Notes: a model not told the origin generated them from the sequence alone. A stretch of 64,000 nucleotides of DNA from Artocarpus heterophyllus (GCA_025403435.1 CM046342.1:20194631-20258630), one strand, 5' to 3'; numbered from the stretch's first letter, positions 29,743-42,620 are shown. Numbers and translations: made by a program.

Positions 29743-31964
29743 GTACATGCCACACCCTGAAGTACGAGAGGTGACGAGGTGGATTAATTAAGTTAATTAA
29801 ACCAAAATTTTTGATTAAAAACATCAATTAAATGTTTTGGGTTATTTTGAAAAACGTGATAGTTTTAAAAACTCTTCAAAGCAATTATCGTTATTTTAAA
29901 ATAGTTTATCATAAAATAAAATAACAAAGACAGAATAACGTAAGCCGGGCCCCACCCGACCTACATTAGTGTACACATATGGTATTGACAATAAAATATT
30001 ACAATTATAGTCCATTATGAGAGATAAAATTTTAAATAATACATGCCTTGATTAAAATGAAGAAATAACCAAAACAAACTTCCTACAACTCACATGTTTG
30101 TCCTGTCACTGCCCAATCAATCCTAACTTACAATCCACCTGAGGGGAAAGGTTTTTAAAACAAATAAAGAAATGTGAGCGAAAGGCTCAGTAGGACTAAG
30201 TTTAGAAAGCATTAATTTGAATATAAAATTTTACATTCCGAAAAGTATCTAGAAAACAAAATTTGATAAATAAATGAACAAATATTCATTTAAATTGTTC
30301 TTACCAAAATGGTTCTTTGTTGGTCTAGAAAGAATCTTATTTTCTTTCCCAGGCAAACCATATTTGTCACCATCGTAGTGGCTTAGTTGGGTTTCAAGAC
30401 CTACCCCTAAGGTCGCACTCTACAAGACCTGATCTCTGATTATAGCATCATGCCCTTATGTGTATTTATCATTATATAAATCCCATGTTATCGAATATCC
30501 TCAGTTACATTCATTATTTGATTTATTATGAACATTCATCCTTAGACAAGTGATGAAAAATACTAAGAAATTCATTTTATTCATTCCTTAAAAATCAAAT
30601 TGAAAGAAATCATTTTGTGCCAAAGGCCTCCTTTGAAAATATTTAAAACATTTTGTCATTTATTGAAAACATTTGAAAGAATCTTTAAGGCCAAAACTAT
30701 TTAAAAACTTGGCTACCCAAGAAAGGGCTAGAAGTCCTACCTCGATATCCCGCATCGTATTCAGCACTGTAGTCCTGACCTGCTATACATTAGCCCCACG
30801 GAACCACGAACGACCATAATTGCAAACTAAGTTCATCAATGTCTAGCTTAAGATATTGTACACTATTAATCTATCTTATGGTGACCTAGTGTGCCATTTA
30901 TGTCTATAAAATCATACTATAAAGTTTAAATTCTCAATCTAGGTTTAAAATAGCGAAAATGGGTGAAAAACAACCATTTTTCCTGTGGCCAGTCAGCCTA
31001 CCAAATTCCCTAGTCTGGCCTGCAGAATTACACAATTTAGCCTATCAGCCATGCAGGACTAGCCTTTCGAATTTTCTCAGGTTTGGCCTGCCAATGATAT
31101 GAATTCGACATGCCGAACTCATGAGTTCGGCCTACCGATATTCAAGATTAGCCTGTTGAACTAAAAAAATCAAGGGATCCGAGACTTCGAGTCTTGGCCT
31201 CCCCGAGATCAAAATCTCAATCTAAACTTGTTTTCTCAATTCTCAAGCATGGGTAATGTTCATAAATGATAAAAAAACATAATAGAACACATTTAAACGA
31301 ATTTAAACAAGTTTTACATAGAAAATTTCAAGGGAATCCGATAATGGAGAAAAAGGGAAAAAGTTGATCAAGCTTGATCTCGTCCAAATCGAGCTCAAAT
31401 TTATGAGGGTTTGTGTTTTACTAACCTAGATTTAAGGTTTTCTAAGTTCAAGAAACTCAGATTATAACATTTTGAAGAAATTGAAAGTTTAGAGAAAAAG
31501 TTTTAAATTTGAAAAATAGTTAAACTAACCTTGAAATTTGAGCTTGAATCCAAGTTTGTGGACATGTAATCACGTTCTCGAGCTTCCAATCTGCTAAGAA
31601 TTGAAGCTTGGCTTAAATTTTTTTTGAAATAAAAAATGAGAGAGAGAGAGAAAGGTTGGGAGAGTAAGTGAGGGAAGGAGAGGGGGAGGAAATAAATAGA
31701 GGAAGGAGGGGTAGCTTTTCTCAGATAAAATCCTGTCCTCAGCACATGGTTTTCAAAGAAGGATATATTGGACATTTGACAGATTGTTTTGTTCCAAAAA
31801 TTCAAAATAACAATTAAAATAATAAAGAGTGATTAAAAATAATTAAAAGTAATACTAATTTGAAAATATTACAAAGTAGTTAAATTAAGTTCAAACTTAT
31901 ATTATGACACAGTAATTCATTATTTTTATACTAATTATATTGAATTAAAAATCAGGGTGTTACA
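29743..31964 (-). mobile_element. GYP1-b 3' LTR (2.2 kb)
   Basis: The plus strand starts near TACATGCCACACCCTGAAG, a degraded form of TGTCATGCCCCGAAG, and ends GGGTGTTACA. It contains a dyad cluster (30985-31165) and a GA-rich tract (31636-31690). Confidence 0.85.
30985..31165 (-). repeat. Dyad cluster, GYP1-b 3' LTR
   Basis: About seven units, including TCAGCCTACCAAA, TCTGGCCTGCAGA, TTTGGCCTGCCAA, TTCGGCCTACCGA and TTAGCCTGTTGAA. Confidence 0.75.
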
Positions 31965-31985
31965 GCTCTTCACTCCTAAAAGAAA
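31965..31985 (-). other. Polypurine tract, GYP1-b
   Basis: The complement reads TTTTAGGAGTGAAGAGC, purine-rich and abutting the 3' LTR. Confidence 0.6.
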
Positions 31986-32560
31986 TTTCATCCTTGAAAT
32001 TTGAATCTAACTTAAAAACAAAATAGATGCTGATACAACTCCCGCATAGTTGATTCTAATTCCCAGGTTGCCTTATTAGCCCTATGGTGCTACCATACTA
32101 CTTTCACTAACGGCACTTCACGGCGTCACCGATCCACCACTTATCGATCGATAATCTAAACCAGCACTTCTTTGTAGATTGCGTCTTCCTAAATTTGCAC
32201 ATCATGAACTGGGACAATCTTGCTTTGCTTGAGCAAACATTTTTGAAGCATCAATATGCAAAATACGGCATGAATATGAAAGTTCGAGAGGAAGATTAAG
32301 GCAATAAGCGTTCACTTTAGAGCGTTGAGAAATCTTGAATGATTCGACACACCTCAATGCAAAATCCCTATTCACATGAAAATGTAAAACTCACCTACAC
32401 GGTGAAACCTTTAAGAAAACGGAATCCCTTACCTCAAGTTCTAGAGGTTGGCGTCTTCTATTCGTAAAAGCTCTTCCGCCTACTCTAAGCAGCTCTCCAC
32501 CGATCATGAATCACGGTAATCTTTTTCATTACTCTCATGGGTTTCTTTGGGTCCAATAAT
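31986..32560 (-). pseudogene. GYP1-b integrase C-terminal region
   Basis: In broken frames on the minus strand, words such as LVKVVW, HHRANKATWELESTMRELY and QHLF match the end of plant gypsy polyproteins (VLWRNHxxEEATWE). That segment tethers the integrase to chromatin in chromoviruses. Several stops and frameshifts are present. Confidence 0.7.
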
Positions 32561-33200
32561 GATATTGTCTTATGGTCCTGCCTGAATCATTAGCAATCGA
32601 CACGGCTGTCAATATGGTTCTTCAAACAGTGTTATCTTGATGCCTACTTGTTAACTGTTGTTGTACGTAACTCCGCCAAATGCAAATATCTCTTCTAGTT
32701 TCTATCAAAATCTAATACATGCGCATGTAATGCGTCCCCAAGAATTTAAATAACTCATGCAGACTGCCTATTAGTCTGAGGATGAAAAGCCACAATGAAT
32801 TCCAAGTCTATGCCTAAAGCCACCTGAAAACTCCTCCAAGAACTTGTCTCGATCACGATGACCTAATGGTAGGAAATGAAATGCACCGATTTCGTCAACC
32901 TACCAACTATGACCCAAATCGCGTCATGCTTTTGCTCCATCCTTAGCAACCCGATGAGGAAATCCATTATGACAAGCTCCTATTTCCACCCTAGAATAGG
33001 AAACGGCTGAAGCTAATCAGCAGGTTCCTAATGTTCAGTTGCTACTTGGAGACAAGCCACGTACTTAACCACGTACTCTTGAACATCTTTCTTCATACCT
33101 CTCCACCAGTACTACCTCTTTAAATCGTGATACATTTTCATGTCTCCCTCGATGAATAACGAACTAAGAGTTGAGAGCTTCATCCATCAAAACCTTTGTC
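32561..33200 (-). pseudogene. GYP1-b integrase zinc finger and core
   Basis: Read on the minus strand: MKMYHDLKR, a stop, then YWWRGMKKDVQEYV (the H2C2 finger with part of its Cys pair), then LVIMDFLIGLLRMEQKHDAI, WVIVGRLTKSVHF and later degraded blocks. The MDF aspartate is the first catalytic residue. Stops interrupt both parts. Confidence 0.78.
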
Positions 33201-34140
33201 ACTCCCTTGATTGTAAGTAGTACTAGAGGCTCCCTAAAATGCAACGACCCATTTGTATGAATCCTCCATTCTTCAAACTGCTCCCTGGTCTGTATTCACG
33301 TCCACATCCCCTAAAGATGCTAGTCCTGCCATCGAGTCTACTTTATCATCTGAACAAGCACTGAAGCCGATCCCACATGATACACCAGTACCTGATCGAG
33401 GTCTTCATGGTACTGCAGCCCATATTCGCTCACGGTAGCATCTCTCTTCCAATCCTCTAGTGCCAGATGTGTGCGAATCCCCAAGACCTCCTACTGAACG
33501 CGTTTGCAACCACTTGGCCTTACCTGGATGAGACTGTAGCGAGAAATCATAGTCCCCTATATATTTCATCTATCTCCATTGCCTCAAATTTGAATCCCTC
33601 TGGGTGAACAAATACCTTAAGCTCCTGTGGTTTGGGAAAACCTAAAATGTTGCTTCAATAAGTAGCATCTCCAGATCCCCAAAGCGTGAATCACTGCAAC
33701 AAGCTCTTAATAATGTGTAGGGTAGTCATGCTCATGAGGCCTCGACTATCGCGATCCATGAGCCACAACTCGTCCATGTTGTGTCAACCCACATTCGAGT
33801 CCTCATTCTGCTGCATTAGTGTAGACCTCATAAAACTCGTTACTACTCGATGTAGTCAATATAAAGGCGGTAGTCAACTGATTCCTTAACTCTTGGAAAG
33901 CGCATCCATATTTCTCATCCTATTTAAACCTGACACTTTTCCTGATCAGCCGTGTCAATGGAGCCGTTAGCTTTGAGAAATCCTTCATGAACTTTCTGCA
34001 ATACTAGAAAGTCCTAAAAAGTTGCGAAGCTCGACCACGATCTTTAGTCATTCCTATTGTACTATAGCCTCCATCCTAGACGAATCTACTATGATACCCC
34101 ACTCAGAGATGTTATGCCCTAGAAGCTTAGCCTCCTTGGC
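33201..34140 (-). pseudogene. GYP1-b RNase H remnants
   Basis: Minus-strand fragments in several frames, among them KLLGHNISEWGIIVDSSR (RT thumb), ELRNFLGLSS, and VFVHPEGFKFEAMEIDE. No continuous domain is left. Apparent plus-strand frames here (33253-33438 and 33686-33889) are antisense shadows. Confidence 0.65.
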
Positions 34141-34420
34141 ATGCAGTTGGTGCTATATAGATCGCAAATCCATCCTTGGGAAATATTAAGGACCTCCTAA
34201 CCAACCAGACAATCCATCGATCCTAGGCAGTGGGAACTTATTCTTCATGGTGACCCGATTCAACTACCGATAATCAATAGACAACCTAAGCGCACCATCA
34301 TGTCTGTTGACGAGCAAAACTGGTGCATCCTACGCTACCCTAAATACATCCTGTATTTGTAAGTTTCTAAAGTTGTTTCCTTAATTCCTTCATTTATGTA
34401 GGCACCAATCCATATGGTGC
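34141..34420 (-). pseudogene. GYP1-b reverse transcriptase, catalytic core deleted
   Basis: The minus strand gives LSIDYR, a stop, LNRVTMKNKFPLPRIDGL and then PRMDLRSIYHQLHAKEAKLL. The family normally has about 70 residues, including the FIDD active site, between YHQL and the AKxxKCEF/LGH region; here they are directly joined. The element could not have copied itself after this loss. Confidence 0.78.
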
Positions 34421-35050
34421 TATGGAAATCAAAGCGATGCCCAAAAATAATTCGATGCCAAACTTAGTTTCCCAATACGATGCTAATCTTGAGAACTCAT
34501 CGGGGAAGATATCATTGAACTCATCAGCCACCGATGTTGCTGCATTTCTTCCTACGGCATTAGACTCCTCTTCTAGATCTAAAAGAAGTACTATATATTT
34601 TTATCATACTAGTTTCCTCGTACACCTAGACACGTTTTCATGAGTCGATCACTCATTACTTGATCATCACCACCCTAGTAAACGATCATCATTCCCCTAT
34701 AGATCACTAGGGTTACCTCCATAAGGTGGCAACCTACAGTTGTGTATTCTTGGACAACTAGTCAATTTCGAAGATCACATCATAAGTACTCATAGGGAAT
34801 ATAGTCAAATTACCTTCCAAAGTTTCATCCCCAGTCTTGATCTTACAAAATCTACATATACCGTTCACACATACACCCGCCCCAAGGGTGTGGTAATTAC
34901 CAAGGGTTCATTAAATTCCTCTATTTCTAATTCCAAGGCATGCACAAATGAACTCATAACAAGAGAATGAATAACACCAGTATCAAATAGAACCGAAACT
35001 AAAAACTAAGAAACTAAAACCGTACCGTCGACTCTCATGTTGTTGGTCTG
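34421..35050 (-). pseudogene. GYP1-b aspartic protease
   Basis: Minus-strand VLFDTGVIHSLVMSSFV shows the retroviral-type protease motif DTG intact at 34976-34984, followed by EFNEPLVITTPLGR. The region ends in stops. It lies between gag and reverse transcriptase, as in all gypsy elements. Confidence 0.75.
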
Positions 35051-36079
35051 AGCATTCGAACTCCCTAAAGTCTTGGTGTGAACTCGAATTAGAGCCTCTT
35101 CTTTTTCCTCTGCTAGCGCTGCTACATCCTGGGTTCAACAACCAATATTGTTGTGGAGAAAACAGATGGAGCCGAAGCTAAGGAAGTTGCTGAGGTGGAG
35201 GTAAAAACAAAGGTTGAGGCTGATGGCTTGCACCCTCTCCGGTCCAAGATCCTCATCGAGCATTACTTATTAGGCAGCTCCTCTCGATTCGCTCCCAGCT
35301 ACTAGCAGAAATGGCAAGGGTTGCTTCATCCACTGTTGGATGAACTGTTGCTCCCACTACTAACGTTACCATGCCGATTCTTCACCCAAGCTTGGCAATC
35401 ACTATTTCTCCTATTGCTCCTCTAGGGTCCTCCTAATGTTCTCACCCGATCCTCATAGTAGATAGCATAATCTTTTTCGATTGATAAAGTTAACGACTCT
35501 AACCTACCAAAATTCTAAAGTCGTAGTGCCACTAGCTGCCGTCGAATAGATGCCTTGAGCCCTTCTTAGAGCTTGATATAGTTTCCACGTTTAGAAGCCA
35601 CAACTGAATAGAGCAAACTAGCCAACTCATCAAACTTTACCCTGTATTCCCAAACCATCTTGTTACCTATTCCAACTAGTAGAATTTGGCAATCCTTCTG
35701 TCTCTACATCCTTATGGAAATAACGCTTATGGAACAACGCCTTCAATCTTTCCCCGCTGATATTCCTATTATTCTTCAGACATTTTGCTTACTCCCATCA
35801 GGTGTTATCACAGCCTGACAACTTGTAAGCTACAAATTCCATTTGATACACTACTGAGTCTAACCAATATTCAGTCTTCTACGGACCCCCATTTCCATTG
35901 AAAGTTGGGATAGACACATGCCAAAGCTCCATAAAGAACTTGTGCTGGCAACTTGCCTCCAAATTGCCAGATTTAGCCCTTGCTGCCATTTGCCAAAAAG
36001 CAACAAACTTAGCTCCTATCATACGTCCCTCATTCGTGAAACTCGCATTCGCCACAGCTGAATGACACCTAGGTGCCAT
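35051..36079 (-). pseudogene. GYP1-b gag
   Basis: ATG at 36079 (complement) opens MAPRCHSAVANASFTNEG and continues FVAFWQMAARAKSGNLE to SIPTFNGNGGP, the start of a plant gypsy Gag; the same start is seen in GYP1-c (59560). The open part covers 67 codons. Below 35880 only degraded pieces and no clear zinc knuckle are seen. Confidence 0.75.
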
Positions 36080-36167
36080 TCTCTCAGTTCTAAAAACAAA
36101 ATTGGACTACCAAAGGCTTTTCACTATCGTAACTAAGTGTGCACAATTTCTAAGGTTCATAACCTAA

Positions 36168-36180
36168 GGCTCTAATACCA
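36168..36180 (-). other. Primer-binding site, GYP1-b
   Basis: The complement reads TGGTATTAGAGCC, initiator tRNA-Met type, three bases from the 5' LTR end. Confidence 0.85.
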
Positions 36181-36183
36181 TTT

Positions 36184-37968
36184 TGTTATGCCCCGAAGTA
36201 CGAGAGGTGACGAGATGGATTAATTAAGTTAATTAAACCAAAATTTTTGATTAAAAAGACCAATTAAATGTTTCAGGCTATTTTAAAAATGTGATAGATT
36301 TAAAAACTCTTCAAAGCCATTATCATTATTTTGAAACTGTTAGTCATAAAATAAAATAACAAAGATAGAAGAACATAAGCTAGGCGCTACTGGACCCACA
36401 TTAGTGCACACACATAGTATCGACAATAAAATATTACAATCATAATTCAAAATGAGAGATAAAAGTTTAAATAATACATGCCTTGATTAAAATGAAGAAA
36501 TAACCAAAATAGACATCCTACAACTCACGTGTTTGTCCTGTCACCTCCCAATCAATCCTAAGCTGCAATCCACCTGGGGGGAAAGGTTTTTAAAATAAAC
36601 AAAGAAAAGTAAGCGGAAGGCTCAGTAGAACTAGGTTTAGAAAGCATTAATTTGAATATAAAATTTTGCATTCCGAAAAGTATCTAGAAAACAAAATTTG
36701 ATAAATAAGTGAATAAATAATTCATTTAAATCATTCTTATGAAAATGGTTCTTTATTTGTCTAGAAAGAATCTTATTGTCTTTCTCTAGCAAACCATATC
36801 GGTCACCACCGTAGTGGCCCAACTGAGTTTTGAGACTTGCTCCCAAGGTCGTACTCTACATGACCTGATCTTTGATTATGGTATTATACCCTTGTGTGTG
36901 TTTATCATTATTTAAATCCCACGTTACTGAATATCCTTAGTTACATTCATTATTGATTCGTTATGAACATTCACCCTTAGACAAGTAATGAAAAATACTA
37001 AGAAATTCATTTTAATCATTTCTTAAAAATCAAATTGAAAGAAATCATTTCGTGACCAAAGGCCCCCTTCCATTTATTGAAAACATTTGAAAGAATCTTT
37101 AAGGCCAAAACTATTTAAAAACCTAGCAACCAAAGAAAGGGGTAGAAGTCCTAGCTCGATATCTTGCATCGTGACTCGGTACCGTAGTCTGGATCCGTTA
37201 TACGTTAGCCCCACGGAACCACAAACAACCTTAAATGTAAACTAAGTTCATCAATGTCTAGCTTAAGATATTCTACATTATTAAGCTATCTCAGTGTCCT
37301 CATGTGCCATTTATGTTCGTAAAATCATACTATAAAGTTTAAATTCTCAATCTTGGTTTAAAACAATGAAAACAGGTGAAAAACAACCATTTTTCCTATG
37401 GCCGGATGGCCTGTCGAATTCCCTAGTCCAGCCTACCGAACTACACAGTTCGGCCTATCGGCCATGCAGGACTAGCCTACCAAATTTTCCTAGGTTCGTC
37501 CTGCTAATGCTATGAATGATGTTCAAGATCGGCCTGTCGAACTGGAAAAATCTAGGGACTTGAGACTTCAAGTCTTGGCCTCCCTGAGATCAAAATCTCA
37601 ATCTAAACTTGTTTTCTTAATTCGAAAGCATGGGTAATGTTTATAAATGATAGAAAAATATAATAGAACACATTTAAACGAATTTAAACAAGCTTTACAT
37701 AGAAAATTTCAAATGAATCCAAAAATGAAGAAAAAGGGAAAAAGTTGATCAAGCTTGATCTCAAATTTGTGAGGGATTGTGTTCTACTAACCTAGATTTA
37801 AGGTTTCCTAAGCTCAAGAAACTTGGATTATAACATTTTGAAGGAATTGAAAGTTTAGAGAAAAAGTTTTAAATTTGAAAAAAAGTTAAACTAACCTTGA
37901 AATTTGAGCTTGAATCCAAGTTTGTGGACATGCAATCACATTCTCGAGCTTCTAATCTGCTAAGAATT
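36184..37968 (-). mobile_element. GYP1-b 5' LTR, truncated by COP1-e
   Basis: The plus strand begins TGTTATGCCCCGAAGTACG and follows the 3' LTR until CTAAGAATTGA near 37968, then switches to COP1-e LTR sequence. About 350 bp, including the GA-rich tract and the LTR start, are lost. A dyad cluster is at 37398-37545. Confidence 0.83.
37398..37545 (-). repeat. Dyad cluster, GYP1-b 5' LTR
   Basis: Units include TGGCCTGTCGAAT, CAGCCTACCGAAC, TTCGGCCTATCGG, TAGCCTACCAAAT and TCGGCCTGTCGAA. One unit present in the 3' LTR is missing here. Confidence 0.72.
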
Positions 37969-39548
37969 GAAAGAGTATCTAATACTATAGTACTCATTCT
38001 TAACTTCTCAACTGATCTGAATAACTCAGAAAACTCACTTCCTATTTATAGAGGTTTGACCCAAGGTTGGTCATTATCAGATAAGGCCTCAACAAAATTT
38101 GAATCTAGATCAACTTTTGATAAAATCGCATAAAAAACCCATGATCAAATTATTGTTAGATCGGCAGGCAGAACTAACTGACTGGGGTACCAGACTTACG
38201 ATAATATGATCATTAAGAATCTATTATTTCCCACCCAAGATTCTTTAGATAGAGCTTTAGTTTTAATTCAAATAACCTAATAGAGAAGTTATCTAATTAA
38301 AACAGTCATATCTAGATAATCTTTAGGAAAATAAATATTTCTGATAATTCAACCAGTTTATCTTGAATTAATTTACAAAATTAATTCAATCGATAAACAG
38401 ACATGAATTATCTGATCTTATTGAATTTTAGTCAATCTAATAATTTAACATAAGTCACCAATTTATTATAAAAACACGCTGTATCATTATAGGATTTATT
38501 ATGAGCTAGCAAAGGAGACCTAATGGACTTATATGGTTCAAGCTCCAATTATTATAAAATATAATATCCAATATATGTATTTTATAATTATCAACTCTAA
38601 CGTAACTCCACTAAAAGCTTAGAGCTGCATTCTCGGGCTATATAAAATTACGAAGCTCCAAATTAGCTAAGTGACTATGACATATCATAATACGTCGTAT
38701 CACCATAGGGTATTCATAATCGGCTTAAGGATAAATTTCATCTTTCTCTCTCGATTATTTTTATCTTACGTTCTATTATTTCACCATTAGAAAACTTACC
38801 ATTCAAGGACTATATACCATTCAGTTACACCTATATATCCAAATGGTTGAGTGTTTTAGTTTTCCAATTATTGGATAATGCATATAAGAGAATATCATTG
38901 ACTCTACCAATGGAGCTATGGATTCCATAGCTATGAATAACAGGTCTACACTATTAAGAGTCATGTCTCCAACATACCAGTATGTGTACCATCACAAAGT
39001 CAGGATTTCACCCTTTGGTACATCAAAAGGCATAAGTCAAAATAATGGGCCCTTTAGTCATTTCTGGATTAAGATGCAACATATATGGTTGTCTAAAGAG
39101 AATGATTTGCACACATAGAATTATTAATCCAAATCAATTCCATTTTATGTCTCGATCTAACATATTGTCACCATGACAATGTACCAATGTTTCTACTCAT
39201 GGAGTTCAACTCTGATGGCTAAGACAAACCATCTCCTGTTAAGGACGTAGACAACACAACAATCTTAGCATGAATAAAGCGCCGAACTTTATTTCCTTAA
39301 TTATGGATCTTATGATTTAGACCATCACCTTTGACATCATGTCTTCTATATAATCTGTCCATCATATGCTCGATTCTTAAAGGTTTAGATGGATAGTCTT
39401 AGACTCTTTTTGCTTAACATATATTCAACAAATATGAACGTAGAGAGGACATCATTTGGTATATGAATAATAAAAAAATTCTTTATTGATAAAATATCTC
39501 CAAAAACATATTATAACATTTTACTCCTTAGGGTATACATGTTTAACA
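37969..39548 (-). mobile_element. COP1-e 3' LTR, left end truncated
   Basis: It ends at 39548 with CATGTTTAACA (complement of the LTR start TGTTAAACATG). The opposite end, which should read TGTTGGAAAAA at its left, is missing: sequence starts in R/U5 at the junction with GYP1-b. Confidence 0.85.
38043..38050 (-). promoter_or_regulatory. TATA box of COP1-e 3' LTR
   Basis: TATTTATA on the plus strand reads TATAAATA in LTR orientation. The 5' LTR of the same element lacks it. Confidence 0.75.
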
Positions 39549-39559
39549 ATCTCTCACTT
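39549..39559 (-). other. Polypurine tract, COP1-e
   Basis: The complement reads AAGTGAGAGAT next to the 3' LTR. Confidence 0.7.
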
Positions 39560-40234
39560 GCACTAAGTGAGTAAATATAACATATTATGCATCCCCATAG
39601 CTTCCACATGCCTCTCGAAAACCTTCATAGTTAGTGTCTTCATGAATGGATCAGCTAAATTGTCTTTAGATGCGATTTTGCATACTGCAACATGCCCGCC
39701 CTCGACGAAGTCCTTTATCACATGATACTTCCAATGAATACGCTTACTCTTCTTGTGAAACTTAGTTCCTTAGCATTAGCTATGGCTGTATTGTTATCAT
39801 AATACAACGATATTGGCTTATCCATGCCAGGAACTACCTCAAGATTTCCAAGGAACTTGTGGAGTCACACTGCTTCTTTCAAAGCATCATTAGCTGCCAC
39901 ATATTTGCCTTCCATTGTTGAATCTGAAGTGTAATCTTTCTTGACACTTCTCCAAATAATGGCAACGTTGTCTAGAGTAAACACAAAACTAGAAATCGAT
40001 CTTCACGAATCCAAATAGGATTGAAAATTTGAATCAGTATATCCTAGACGTATTAAGTCCTTGCCCAAATATACAAGCATATACCCTCGAGTCCTTCTCA
40101 TGTACTTAAAAATATCCTTGACCGTAACCCAGTGGTTTGGTCTTGAGTCTGACTGAAACTAACTTACCATCCCAACCACACAACTAATATCTAGTCATGT
40201 GTAAAGCATGGCAAACATGAGACTCCCCACTACC
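39560..40234 (-). pseudogene. COP1-e RNase H, C-terminal part
   Basis: Minus-strand blocks ADPFMKTL, KYHVIKDFVEGGHVAVCKI, EGKYVAANDALKEAV and YLRRTRGYMLVYLGKDL are broken by stops and frameshifts. The Trp of the HWV block is kept (TGG). The frame stops at the GYP3 insertion, where CTACC (40230-40234) is the left target duplication. Confidence 0.8.
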
Positions 40235-40567
40235 TAAAACGCCCCCCTTACGGACGTCACAGATGTCGTTACATTCATACATTCATACTTATTTAAACTT
40301 TAAACATAAACATAATTACAAAACTTATACGATACTTTAAATTGTAAACATAATTAAACATACATAACTAGGATCTATTCATACAAATTTTTTTTTTTAA
40401 TAACATTGCTTAATTTGTTTAATACCATAATTTTTTCATTTATACTTTAAATTAATCATAAACTTATTTTAATAAAATAGTTATACCAAGTTGTAAAATC
40501 ATAACTTATAAAAACATCACATCATATCTCATTAATCATCATATCATTTAAAAATTACTAGCTCCCA

Positions 40568-40770
40568 CAGTTCGGCAGGCCGAACTTGGGACTTTGGCAG
40601 GCCGGACATGATCAGCAGGCTGGAGTTCCTCAACCGGCAAGCCGACAGAGGCTTTGAAAAACTAGCTTAAAAACTTATCATCGTTCGGCAGGCCGAATAT
40701 GTGATTGACAGGCCGAACCTTCAAACATCGGCAGGCCGAGCGATGATGTTCGGCAGGCCGACCGAGCCAA
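40568..40770 (-). repeat. Dyad cluster 1 in GYP3
   Basis: Seven well preserved units: TTCGGCAGGCCGA occurs at about 40571, 40685 and 40750, with TTTGGCAGGCCGG, TTGACAGGCCGAA and ATCGGCAGGCCGA between them. These are the least decayed copies in the window. Confidence 0.85.
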
Positions 40771-42487
40771 AATTCTTGAGAAAACTTAATTTGTAAAGTA
40801 GATTTAACTTTTCATGAAAATGCGAAAGGTCAAAATTCTTCAAAATAATAAAATAAAATATAAAACCATAGTTCATGTATTCTTAAAACTCAACATAAAA
40901 AAATATGTTCAAAATATAAAATTTGATTTAAAACATAAAAACATTCTTCTTGGCGTTGTTCCGGTTACAATTCATCATGCTTAATGCTCACATGCCTTCC
41001 CATGTCCTCTGCCTATTCCATGATTTTCTTACCCTTATCTGCAACATAACATAAAACTTGATTAAGCTAATGCTTAGTAAGTACAAATAATTCTCACAAT
41101 TTAAAACATTTCATATACATCATCATCATCATCATCATCATAGAAGTGCCTTAAGCACAATTTCATAGAAACATATCTTTCATTACATTGACCATATTAA
41201 AAGTTATCCATTTTATCTTAAGGGCCCAAGTGTTGCACCATAAACATCATTGTAGGCGCGCTATCATGAGAGGAGAAGGGTAGCTAATCCCAAACCAAAC
41301 ATGACATCATAACTTATCATAACATAACATTGGTGTGCAACACTTATTAGGTGATACATATATATACACATAATTTTCATGCTTTGAAACATGTCATCAT
41401 CATACATGCATAACTTTAAATCATGAAAATCTTTCATAAGAAATCCTTTAAGGAAGACAACCATAAAATCATCATGAATATCATTGTGAACATACAATCA
41501 AACCTTGTAAAACATGTCATGTTGCAGGTGAGAATGTACTTACCGTAAAAGCTAGCTTAGTTAAACCTTAATATGCCTTGGTGACGACGCCGCGGTCTCG
41601 ATGTGCTCGTTCCTTTGTGTGTTCATGCCATTTATCTATTAAAATATAATAAAATTAATACTTATCATAAAACCTCCATTCATATACCATCACATATAAA
41701 TTCATCTTAATACAAACATAATTCATAACCATAATTGTCAAAACATAAAATTATCATCACATATACATTCATCTCATATAAACATTATTCATAACATGCT
41801 TCCTTAAGTATTATCATTAAAACATCTCATACATTACAAACATGAAAATCTTTTGAAAACATTCCCTAACAATTAAAATACATATAATTTTAATTTTAAA
41901 AATTCATACAAACATCTTATTATCATACATTTCAATATCATAAAAAAAATATTTCATAATCAATAAAATCACTTAAACATATAAAACATTTCATAAAATG
42001 AAAATCCAAAATAATATTGTTAAAACAATTTTCTTGACCTATTCTCATAAAAATTTCATAACATAGAATACATTCATCAAAACATTACCAAACCTTGCAG
42101 TCTATATCATAACATATACATGAAAATTCTTGTCAACTTTCAAGAAAAAAAAAACACATTTACCCCTTTTAAAATAAAAATTACTTCATACATCATAGTC
42201 AAATAGTAATGTTTTACTGTGAAGAGTAGAGGATAGAAAATTTCATATTTTATCATAGAAACATCGAAATGACATGAAACTTGAAGAAACATCACATAAT
42301 ACATACATGCATAACATATTAAAAATTCATAACAAAATACAATACCTAGAGAAAGATATTGAAGACGAATTGAGGAGGAGAAATACTTTTTTCAGAACAC
42401 CAAAAGAAATAAGTCCTTACCTTAGAAGATTTTCTTCTCAAAATCCTTGAATTCAACCAACGAAATATAACTTTTTTTTTCAATATT

Positions 42488-42620
42488 TGCAGAAAATTTT
42501 TGAGAGAAAGAAGGATGAAATTTGTGGAGAAGAGAAGGAGAAGAGATGAAAGACAAAAGAAGCATCTCAGAAATTGAGAGAGAGAAGGCGTGAGAGGATG
42601 AGAGAAAAATGGAAAGAGAA
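42488..42620 (-). repeat. GA-rich tract in GYP3
   Basis: Purine-rich with many GAGA words, CT-rich in LTR orientation, at a relative place similar to the tract in GYP1. Confidence 0.65.

Larger units (their letters stand above)
29743..37968 (-). mobile_element. GYP1-b: gypsy element, minus strand, 5' LTR truncated
   Basis: Read on the minus strand: truncated 5' LTR (36184-37968), primer-binding site, gag, protease, damaged reverse transcriptase, RNase H remnants, integrase, C-terminal domain, polypurine tract and 3' LTR (29743-31964). The internal part is only 4.2 kb because of deletions. The domain order RT-RH-integrase and the NKATWE-type C-terminus fit Ty3/gypsy chromoviruses. Confidence 0.88.

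Noticed and set aside
33253..33889. Plus-strand open frames opposite GYP1-b
   Set aside because: They are antisense to RNase H and integrase remnants of the gypsy element and show no family of their own.
41103..41143. (ATC)n run near 41115 in GYP3 as a special site
   Set aside because: Short trinucleotide microsatellite with no supporting context.
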